From Incurvaria masculella (Eukaryota > Arthropoda > Insecta > Lepidoptera > Incurvariidae): a stretch of DNA of 64,000 nt. Both the position numbers and the translations under genes were made by a program. The stretch's first letter is position 1; each line of letters opens with the position of its first letter. Below the pieces are notes generated by a model. The model saw only the letters and a program-made list of their open reading frames with translations, ran no database searches and had not been told where the DNA came from. This document shows positions 24,501 to 36,500 of this stretch, in pieces. The stretch covers positions 2,852,001-2,916,000 of the forward strand of contig OX335655.1 in assembly GCA_946894095.1 (NCBI GenBank). Direction: 5' to 3'.

Positions 24501-27500
24501 AAAAGACAGAATTCCACCCCATTCATGTACCACTTTATCTGTCTTTCTGAGTTGGATGACTGCATTTCGTCACGAATTCGAGCTATTCCATGGTTGAGAG
24601 TCCATGTAAAATTGTAGGTCCACTTCCCCTACTAGAGGTTAAGTTTTGTAGACCGTACCAAATCTACGCATTTGGTAAAAAGATGGTCGAAGCGGCAATG
24701 AAAAATCGTCAGTGTTTTCTATCCACTTTAATAAATAATAATAAAACGAAGGTCCTGGCATTGCACCTAATTATTTCGAGAATGCGCAATTATCAATCCG
24801 TGTACAGTTACATAAAATAGGCAACCATAAAAAAAACCAGTTCCTGAATACACACCGTGCTTCCAGGGAGGAGCTCCGTGGCATCTCTCGAGGCAAGGAC
24901 GCGAAGGACGTGGACTGGTCCGAGGTGGCCCAGTCCGTGGTGATAGAGGAGGAGAAGCCGGAGCCGATCAAGATCAGCGTGCAGGACGTCATCAGCCGGA
25001 TCAAGAAGCCGACCAAGACGCTCCTCATCAAGAATAACGCTGCTTTGAATGACAAGAACAGTAAGTTATGGTTCCGTTTGCAGTTCTTGCAAAGAATTAT
25101 CAATCCTAGAAAATGTTCGGCATTGCGGAAGCTGCTCTCGGGCTGTACAGTCTCTTTCTCTCTACATGTACGGATGTCGACGTAAATATGTCAGAATTAT
25201 ATCTCGAATTTGTCTCTATTTTCGTTGTACAGATTACAGAGTAAAGGTCTGTACCACGAATTGGAGGTAATTTTTTTTTTTTTATGTGACTGGACATGGA
25301 TGGCTAATACCACAAGTTCTGTCATGGTATTAGCCCAACACACCACATGGGAACTAGGTGCCATGCCAGGACTTTCCTTATATTGCACGGCTACATTGAA
25401 CTGGATGGAAAACACGGACAATTTTCATTGCCGCTTCGACCATCGTTCATCCAATGCGATGGTACCAACCCGGGCGGGATAAACCCTACCACCTAGTATG
25501 GAAGGAAGGGGACCTACAGCTTAACGTGGAATCCGAACCACGGCCAGCCTCTCTCAACGGTCGAATGGTCACCCATCCAAGACCAGTACCGGACCCAGCG
25601 TTGCTTAACTTCGGAGAGCGATCGCCGAAGTGTCGCGCCACTGGGCCACTGAAGCTGACAGGAATAACTAGATTCATCGGTTGCCGTTCCCGCGCTCTTT
25701 GAGCGGTTCGTAGCTTAGTGGCACGTGGACGTGGCTTCCATGCCAGAGGTCATGAGTTCAAATTGTTCGGAATCCATCTAAAACTGTTTTCTTCCCCTGG
25801 TGGGTAGAGCTTGGCCCGGTTAGCACTATCGGGTATGGTATCAGCCATCCATGACTATTTATATAAAAAACTTAAGTCTTTAAGTAAATTAATGGAGTAA
25901 ATCTCGAGTAATCAGTTTTCTAAAATGTTTACTTAGAAATATTCCCGCGATGTTTCAGCTCTTTCATCGGTTTGCCTTATGAGATCAATGCTTTCTATAA
26001 TATCATTTATAACGGTATTTATTTCTTGCATATGATAATATTTTTTTAAAATAAGGTATCGTCCACATTTCAAAGGTCACTAAAAATGATAGGAAGATGA
26101 ATTATGAGATACGCTTAGGTACCAAAATATTCTAATTTTCTACTAAACATAAGACTGCAAGAATTTCCGTCCGTCGGCATAATTCTGAAAAAGTTTCGGC
26201 CACGTACGGATGAAATAAATTCCGTTACCATATTTTCTCGGAATATCATTCTGTCGCAAAGGAAAACTATTTTGCGCGATGGATGAAATATTACGGAAGA
26301 AATATTTGTGAAACACCCTGCCCCGAGATGGATTGTGGATTTGTACAGAGCAAGTAGTCTCGCAAACATTATGATTGTTTCATGGTTACTCTTAAATAAC
26401 CACACACAATTTATAAATTTTATCAAGTCAACAAGAACAAACGTGAAGGAATAAACAATGTGATCATTGCGATAAACATCTTCACTACACCACTATCACT
26501 ACATAGTATAAAACAAAGTCGCTTTCTCTGTCCCTATATCCCTATATCCCTATATCCCCGTGTATGCTTAAATCTTTAAAACTACGCAACGGATTTCGAT
26601 GTGGTTTTTTTAATAGATAGAGTGATTGAAGAGAAAGGTTTATATGTAGAATAACATCCATTAAATAGTGGAGAAATACTGTTATTTTTGAGGTTTCCAA
26701 TGTAATGTCGTAAAAAATTACATTTTTTCCGCTTACATCGCAAACGCAGGCTGAACCCTACGAGATTTATCAAAATAATGTACTAAGTATTGTACAAATT
26801 GAAAAGGTCTACAGAAAACTCCGCGATGATATATGTCTATCTCTTATGGATATCCCACAATAACATTGTTTTGTCATTTACTTTTTACGACAAATAATGG
26901 CAAATTTTCCAAGCGCTTTTAACCGGAGGCCGCGGTTCTCCCTATAGCACTTTGAATTCAGCAGCGATCGGACGCGTTTATTATCGGAGCTCTCTAATAT
27001 CTAATAATCATCTAATAATAATATCTAAGTTTTTTTTTTAAATATGTCAATGTAGGAACTCTACGTAAAAAGGGTTTATTTGTGCATCATTGTGTCAAAA
27101 TATTTTTTTTTAAATGATATTATGCCCGTGCAAAGCCGGGACGGGCTGCTAGTTAAATATAAGTAAAAGTTAGAATTAAATTTAAAAAATCGGTCAAGCG
27201 TGAACCTATTCACGCGCGGAGGGTCCCGTCACTTTTTCTCTAATTTTGCTGAGAAATCTAGCTTTTTCTCAAAAAGTATGAAGTTTTGATCTACGAAATA
27301 GGATACTGCACAACTACACAAATGTATCTATATTTTAAATGTTTGACCTAAAACGTGTGACCTACAGGCACCAGATCTAAACCATAAGGGTCCCTATTTT
27401 TGTTTTATGCGACGCAACCATAAAAATAAAAAAACAAGTATGGTTGAAGCTATAAATAATGGACCATAAATAAAAAACCACTCCTTCAATCTCTTTTTTT

Positions 27501-30500
27501 TTTCGTAGAATGAGAGGAAAAAATACAGATTGAATTATTGGCAACCGTGTCATTATAATTAGTTACTCAGTTAGAATTTGTTACGTAACTTTTTTCAGGA
27601 ATAAATTATGTAATCAAATATAAGAAATTTAAACAATAAAGAAGAAGAAAATATTTATTTTCCAATTACATTAAAACAGAAATCAAAGAAAGAATAATTC
27701 AATCTAACATAATATAAGGAAGGTCCTGGCATGGCACCTAGTTCCCATGTGGTGTGTTGGGCTAATACCATGACAGAACTTGTGGTATTAGCCATCCATG
27801 TCCAGTCACATAAAAAATAAAAAATAAAACATAAGAAACTGCAAAATCTATATTTTGTACAATAATAAAGTCACACTGCTCTATAGAAATGAAAAAAAAT
27901 TCGCTGAGCATACAGCGTGGGTAGTTTTCACGACGTAATTTATACAAGAGTAAAGGACCTAAGGGTCATCCCTGGGGGACACCGGATGTCGATTTGCGTC
28001 GGCAACGGCCTCGGGCTCATCCATTTACGGCTGCCCTTTTCAGCACTTCAGGTTAGCCTTAACGACGTCTGTATTTTCAGTGTCTTTTGATTTATATCGT
28101 AGTATTTTTGCCCGTCATTTATATCGGACCGATCGCTGACTCTACTTTCATAACACATAGATTTGAGGTTGATCATTGCTTACACATAAAAGTTAATCAT
28201 TTTGTAAATTTTGTTTTTGAAAGTGCGTAAAGAAGGCATTATGGCAAAATAAACTTTTAAAAAATTAAGATGTGACAAAACATATTTTATTCATTCCGAA
28301 TAATACGGGGACGATCGTAATTTATTACCTCGAAAGACAGAATTATTCCCAGACTTGACGAGTAAGAATACCGGAATTACCTCCGGAACGATGATTTAAT
28401 GGTAGTTCGACAACCTGTGAAGAACCCGCAAAAAATCGAAATGGTTATAATTGCAGTCAGGAGGGTACTTTAAGAATCCGCAAAAATCAAGAATAGGATC
28501 TCGGATTTTGTTAGGAGGGTTCCAATAAAAAAAGGTTTGAGCTGCATTCTTCACCTATCTGGAATCATGACTACTAAAAGCCGAATGGTTTCTAAATCCC
28601 CTACTACACTACAGAATTATTTCTTAGCCCATTCCGGAATTGTTTAAATCCGAAATGGATTGGTTTTGACGTGTAGTGCACTGTGAAAAAAGATGACAAC
28701 TATATTTTGGTTAAATAATTCCATCAGCACAGTTTTAGTTGACTCAAATACAAAATTAGGTGTTCCGATAGCTCACATGATCTAGTAAAAGCGTGTTTGG
28801 TATATTTAGATAGAGTTAAGTGTACTTTAGACATAAAGGAAGAGTACTTCAACTACAAAAATACTTGTCGAGTAATTTTATTAAAATAGTATTAGGCGCT
28901 ATTTACCTGTCACTTTACCGAATTTTGGGCTGCGGTGACACGGTTTTGATTTCATTAAACTATATTATTTTTTTAGTGGAGCATTGAGAGAGTATTCCCT
29001 GTGTGCACTAACCGATAAAAACGTCTTTTCTTAAATGACGAAAAGTATCTTTTCACCGTTTTTATTCCTAATGTTTATTTTATCTTCATGTCAGCTAACG
29101 TCCAGCTTATTGAAACATCGGCCTCACGAAATGATATCTCACGATCTACTTTCAATGAAATGATTGATTGAGTGCAGATAATTTATCACGTTATTTTTAA
29201 GAAACGGACCTTCGTCACACGACACATTCACGGAGACCATCCATCACAATCCTTAGGAAGTTAGGCGGTTACAAAACCTTCCATAGATGTCAAGATTATA
29301 ATTGCAAACACGAATATTATATACATATTGCTAATTATTTATGCATGGTATGTAATTGTGGTATAGCCCAAAAGCCTGTATGGATATAATTTTTTCGACT
29401 GCCTCGTGTAAACATGATAATGAGTGTAACATGGTTATTTAGTTGTTCAATTGATAAAAAAACTGTCTAGTCAGTGTAAAATAAATTATGTTTTAAACAA
29501 AATTCAAATAGTTATTTTCATTATTAACAATTGCAGAATCCAAGTTCTCATACTAAATTGCAGCGGATGTCTTATGTGGTGAACTTTACATATCATAAAA
29601 ATACCCTCTTGAACATTAAAGGAATATTCTATCTTTGATAAGGCTCCCTACCGATCATAAAAGTACCCTCTTAAATATATGTGATTGGAGGAATATTCTA
29701 TCTTCAATAAGGCTCGCAACCGATCATAAAAGTACCCTCTTGAATATATGTCGTTGAAGGAATATTCTATCTTTGATCGCGCCATTTGATTGATCAACAT
29801 TTAACATTGATCAAGACAGAACGTTAATTAAGAAGAACTTCGGTGTCGCAAACTTCCTCTTAACCCTTCTCCCTTCGTTAAACTGGTGCAATCTACTATG
29901 CGGTAGGTGCTGTCTTGGTTTCGCCATGTAAAAAGAGTACAATTTGGCCCACTGCATTTCTTTCCGTGAACCTAAGAGGCGACTAACGGATTCGTTGTTC
30001 GCAGTTCGGAGGCCATAGTAAACTGTCGATCCCCTTCAATGCTTACTGTGTGGTAGGGTTAATCCCGCTCGGTTATTAATTGAATGAACGATAACGAATG
30101 TGGGGTTAAGCCATCTATGTCCAGTTAAATAAAAAAGTATCTAATTGTACTTCTTCTTTTTAGGGTTCCCTTTTTCACCCTTTGGGTAGGGTGAAAACCG
30201 AACCCTATTACTAAGCCTCCGCTGTCCGTTCATTCGTCCGTCCGTCCGTCCGTCCGTCTGTCCGTCTGTCACAGGGCTGTATCTCAGTAACCGTAACAGG
30301 TAGACAGCGGAAATTTTCACCGCTATTTGAATATATATTTTGCCGCTACAACAACAAATAGGTAAGATTAAAAAATAATTAAAATTAAAGGGGGCTCCCA
30401 AACAAAAAACGTGTTGTTTTTTTTACGATGGCACCCTTCGTGTGCGAGTCCGACTCGCACTTGGCCGGTTTTTATTTAATATTGTTCTGACTTGTTCAAA

Positions 30501-33500
30501 TATTTGCAAAGTTTTTGTTCCAGCTCAGTCTATTATCTTCCGGTTTATAAACATCGTACACAATACAAAAATTGCGACAAATTCCCTCTCCTCACAATCG
30601 TATCGCACCAGGGCGGCAGGCGACATGGCTCGTTGAATGAACGTGACACAGAGCCGTCGTCGCGTTCGTTTCAATAGCCCGCTCGATGAAAGGACGCAAA
30701 CATTGCGCACAGACTAGGCACAGACAAAGCGCACAATACCTTTAACTTTGCCTTGCGATTCGTCGCAGTTTTAGCTAACAATCGCTTGGATCATTATAAT
30801 ATCTTTGAATTATCTCTATGGAAGCGCGCCCTTTGGAGCTCTTTCTTTAGGCGGTGAAGTCTGAGACGGCGAATATTTCCAGATACTTGCTTGGGGATAT
30901 CCGTATTGTGCGTATGAAAGTATCATTAAGGTGGGCCTTCCCGCCCTACTCCCCATACAAGCGTGGAAAGAAGATCATGCGAATATTTCTTGTCGTAGAT
31001 CCATAATTATACTCAAAACAGTTTTATTTGATCGAACTAGATGCTTGATGACCAATTGGCACTGTAAAATTGTGTCTAGTTTGTGAGTTATATGGTCCGA
31101 GAGTTCGATTTTTTTCGCGTTTTATACAATACGATTGACGTGGAATAGTCAAGGATAAAACAAAAAATCTAAAAATCTTATTGATTTATACTCCATTCGT
31201 TTTTGTTTGATTTTCGTTATTTACTTTTAGCTATAAGTCGTTTGTAGTATATATTGTTTATATATTTAACCAAATCATACACTAAGCGCTCAACACGTCA
31301 TAAAACAGACATAAAGCCAGAGCGCAATAGAACGATTTTGTGCCTTGCCTGCGAATAAGTTTGTCCCGTCGGGAAGGGCCACCTTAAGGTATTGTTCTTC
31401 ATTTTAATATACACAAATGTATTATTAAAATATTTTATATTTTTAAGAAGGTACTACGAGTACCATTCAATCAATTGTTGCAGATTAAGTTGGGACCCGA
31501 CTCCGGTTTCTTGCGTCTAAGAACCTAGACCCGACACTGTTTTTAAATTATCTTATATCTACAGTGAGAAAGCCTCAAGTGGTTTGCTACATCCTGGTTG
31601 GCCAAGCGACCCGGCTCCGGCCGCTTCTCACCGGAGAAAGTGTGTCCGACACTCATTACTCACGTCATCTTCTTTCCACAGTACGAGAACCGCAAGTACT
31701 CTGCTACCTGACCTCCTGGTCGGCCAAGCGGCCCGGCTCCGGCCGCTTCTCACCGGAGAACGTGTGTCCGACACTCATTACTCACGTCATCTTCTTTCCA
31801 CAGTGCGATAACCGCAAGTACTCTGCTACCTGACCTCCTGGTCGGCCAAGCGGCCCCGCTCCGGCCGCTTTTCCCCGGAGAACGTGTGTCCGACACTCAT
31901 TACTCACGTCATCTTCTTTCCACAGTGCAAGAACCGCAAGTACTCTGCTACCTGACCTCCTGGTCGGCCAAGCGGCCCGGCTCCGGCCGCTTCTCCCGGA
32001 GATCGTGTGTCCGACACTCATTACTCACGTCATCTTCTTTCCACAGTGCGAGAACCGCAAGTACTCTGCTACCTGACCTTCTGGTCGGCCAAGCGGCCCG
32101 GCTCCGGCCGCTTCTCCCCGGAGAACGTGTGTCCGACACTTATTACTCACGTCATCTTCTTTCTACAGTGCGAGAACCGCAAGTACTCTGCTACCTGACC
32201 TCCTGGTCGGCCAAGCGGCCCGGCTCCGGCCGCTTCTCCCCGGAGAACGTGTGTCCGACACTCATTACTCACGTCATCTTCTTTCCACAGTGCGAGAACC
32301 GCAAGTGCTCTGCTACCTGACCTCCTGGTCGGCCAAGCGGCCCGGCTCCGGCCGCTTCTCCCCGGAGAACGTGGACGCGACGCTCTGTACCCACGTCATC
32401 TTCGCCTTCGCCACGCTGAAGGACCACAAGCTCACGGAGGGCGACGCGAAGGACTCGGAGATGTACGACAAGGTTGTGGCTCTGAGGGAGAAGAACGCAA
32501 ATCTGAAGGTTGGTTTTGAAATTCTCTTAAGTCACACATATCTTCTTGGTAACTTTTGATCGCTGATAAAAAAATAATGTGCATTATTTAAAGACAGCCC
32601 TAAGACAAATCTTAACACATGGATCCAAGGAACCATTCACTGTTTTAGAGTGAATGGTGATTGCGATGGTGTTAGCAATAGTGTACACAATGTCTCCAAT
32701 ACTAGTCCAGAATAAGCCATTTGTTATCTCAAGCACACAAAAACGATATTAATTGAGATAAACCTAATTCACTGCAACATATTCCGCTAAGATATTTAAG
32801 ACGCTTTATTGGTTGAATCACTTACTCTCGGAATCAATATCTGCACGGAATGATCGAGTTCTATTGACTTATTTGAAAATATCATGTAATTACATAATTA
32901 TGTGTATTTCTCATTTGCCTGAGAATTGCTTCATAGTTGCCCGCCCGAAAAGAAGGAAGATATTGAAAATTGCTTCCTAACCGCAGATCGCAACATCGAT
33001 AATAACATTACATACAATGTTTCTCTATAGATCCTGCTCGCAATCGGCGGCTGGGCTTTCGGCTCCACTCCCTTCAAAGAGCTGACTTCCAATGTGTTCC
33101 GCATGAACCAGTTCGTATACGAGGCTATTGAGTTCCTTCGGGACTACCAATTCAACGGTCTCGACGTGGACTGGGAGTACCCGAGGTAAGATTCCAAACT
33201 GATATCCCTAGGATTTCACCTGATAGATACCAAATGATGCACATGACATTTCGAACTTTCTCGGGGCCTGCGAAAATCATGTTGAAAGGATACTAGGTTG
33301 TACTTTGGGGAAACAGGGAATTCCATCGACATAAGGTCAATGGGGAATTCATATAAGGCAGGGTCTTGTTTAGCACTTAGTTTCCATGTGGTATATTGGA
33401 CTAATATCATGAGAGTAGTATCATTTGTACAGCAACACTACATTACTTTTTTTGCTCCTAGATAAGGTTGGTCACCCAGGGAGGAAAATGATCACTACCT

Positions 33501-36500
33501 CAAAACCTGTAAGGATGGCAGAGGCCTGATCTCTGCGGTGGGTGGCACTGGAACAATTTAAGATGAGATGGTTCAAATAGATTAAAGTGTGTGCCAGAAA
33601 GGCTTAAATAAATATATAAATAAGTCATGACAGTGGGTGTGGTGTTAGCTATTCTATACTAGTCATAAAACAATCTTTTCTAACAAAGCTCTGTTCGTCT
33701 CTACCAGGGGCGCAGACGACCGCGCGTCGTTCGTCAGCCTCCTGAAGGAGCTGCGCTTGGCCTTCGAGGGCGAGGCGAAGTCATCGGGGCAGCCGCGCCT
33801 GCTGCTCACGGCCGCGGTGCCGGCCTCATTCGAGGCGATCGCCGCCGGCTACGACGTGCCGGAGATCTCCAAGTATCTGGTTCGTTTCGTTTATTGTCTG
33901 GCCCGGTGAGACTTTTATGTGGGGAATTCCTGAGATTTAAATTCGATTTCCAAAAGTACAAGCTGGTCGTGCTCGAAGCGTACATTTTGAGTTGACGTTA
34001 ACTTTAATAGTTCGGTTTAAGAGTCGTATTTTTTTGGGAAATACAAATAACTTCATATTATAATTTTATAGGTAACAAGGTATTGATATTTTCTAAGTAA
34101 ACTGTTAATGTCCAAAGATAAATTGACTCAGCTAGTTATTCTAAAGGAAATCATATCATTTTCAGACCAAACGCAAATAAAAAAAAAGTGGTAAATAGTA
34201 CAGCGTTTCACATATTTTCAAGAATCAATTTAAAAATAATGGTCAAAACTACACAGGTTGATGTCTATTGAATATAGAATAAGACATTACTGATCTGGAG
34301 ATGGAGCGCTGAAGTCTTAATGTGGAGACCCTACACAGGGAAAAGAAGCGTCGGCAAACCGCCAGCACGTTGGTCAGACGATATACGTCAGACAGCAGGT
34401 GACAACTGGCAAAGAAAAACAGGAGACCGCACAACTTGGCGAAGTCTGGGGGAGGCCTACGTCCAGCAGTGCACAACAAAAGGCTTAAGGAGAAGAAGAA
34501 GATCTTTTTCACACAAATATTTAAAAAGAAAGCAAATGAAATTTAGTATTGTTTGAAGAAAGTTATTTCTCATGTAGACACCGCTGTTTGACGACCTACA
34601 ATTTTGGAAAATAGTAACACAGTTTTTATGGCAAATCTAGCAGTACTGAAATGATTTTTATTTTTTATTTTATCACATTTATGCAGCCGATATTATCAAT
34701 AGAATAACCGGGAGCCCAAAATGCAGGAATATTTAGATCTCGCTTCTTATGACATGATTGCGTACAGGACTTCATCAACGTGATGACGTACGACTTCCAC
34801 GGGCAGTGGGAGCGGCAGGTGGGACACAACAGCCCACTCTTCCCCCTGGAGAGCGCCACCGGTTACCAGAAGAAACTCACCGTGGTAAGTCACCAACCAA
34901 TTGCTTAAAAGGCATAGTCACAGACCTAGTATTAGCACGCTGCGCTTGCAAGACAAACCCAGAGGAGCACAGATAAATGATAGCAGGGAAAAATTGCCAA
35001 CGTCACACAAGTGTTGAATAAGGATAAAAAAAGCCCACAGATGGCGTTGCAATTCAGATATATGCGATTCAGAATAAATTATATGCTAACCAATGAATAT
35101 CAATGATATTTTTAATTACATTGATATTCCAAGGAATGTGACATGTATGTCACAGATGAAGCGTTAAATCAATGTATGTAGGTATAATCTTAAACACTGT
35201 GTTAGTAGGAGGCATTCATTACGGGAAGAGGGACTGTAGGAGAATTCCAAATTATGGGTATACAGCCGGTGGCGAAATTGGTAGACGCAATACCCGCGAA
35301 TGATATGTTTTGCTGGTTCGGGTCCAGCCTTGCAGTATATTCGTAAAGTAGTTCTTTTTACTGGGCTCTTTCTTCAATTAATGTGTCCTTGCTTCACGGT
35401 CGATTATACATACATACATGTCACATTCCTTGGAATAAGCGACGTACCTGCTTAGTGCGAAAAAGTATATTTACTTACATTGATATTACTTAATTTATAG
35501 TCAAATTGTAATGTTTTCATCGCGCCCACCTAAGCAACATTTGGAATTAAGGTTAGTTTAATGTGGGTGTAACTAGTTTTGGCAGTGACGGGAGATGGCG
35601 CTGGTTCAAAATATCATAGTACCAGCGAAAATAAACAGTTTCAACTGTCTAGCAGTCTATCCTTACTATCTTTTGTCTATGGTGGGACTGAGAAGTTATT
35701 TCAAGGATAACTACCGCGAGTTGGAGTGAGTTAGAACTTATCTATCCGTTGAGACAACGTCTCTAATCGCTGTAAGTACGTAGTGTCCGCTCTCATGTAA
35801 TTTGTTTTTTTTTTTATATAAAATCTTTGTGACTTGTGAACTGTGCATTTGTAAATTGTGAGATGAATGGCCATAAAAACAAGAACAAATGCCTTTTTTC
35901 TGGTACATAAGAGGTCGGTAAGTTGCGTATGAAATCTACAAAGGGATTTTTTTTATCTTTTAACATAGGTTTAATTTTTAAATCTTAATTATGAAACATC
36001 TAACGATTGATGCGTTTGTTTACACCGTTCTGATTTGTTTATGGACCCGCTATAAGATTACATAGTACTCCACATGTTATGGCAATTTATTAATTTATCC
36101 ATAAGATCCCCGGCAGATTTTATATTACTACAATTAAGGAACCTAATGTGCTTTCTATTGAGTTAGCAATAGGATATTCAAGAGGAGCTACCATCGCTAA
36201 CTCGCCTGTTTCAGGACTTCTCTGCGCGCGAGTGGGTCCGGCAAGGTGCGCCCAAGGAGAAACTCATGATTGGCATGCCGACATACGGGAGGTCCTTCAC
36301 GCTGGTGAACGAGACCCAGTTCGACATCGCTGCGCCTGCGTCGGGGGGCGGTACGCTCATCTTTATTTATTACTTTTTTTTTATTAGGTTTGTCGACAGT
36401 CACTCATTTCTAACAAGGTATAACAAAAACTTAGAAAAAAATGAAATATCTGAAACTATCACCAATAATGGACAAACACAACATGGCAATTAACATTTCC

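Noticed and set aside
23560..24565. Open frames on the - strand across the chitinase exon 4 array
   Set aside because: They are mirror frames of GC-rich coding exons and lack any domain.
31782..32139. Open frames on both strands across the 122-bp exon 6 array
   Set aside because: They come from GC-rich exon copies. The - strand frames have no domain, and the + strand frames shift at each 122-bp unit.
35265..35337. A functional tRNA-Leu gene
   Set aside because: The D region and T arm are good, but no anticodon stem and loop of proper size can be drawn, and the acceptor stem does not pair.
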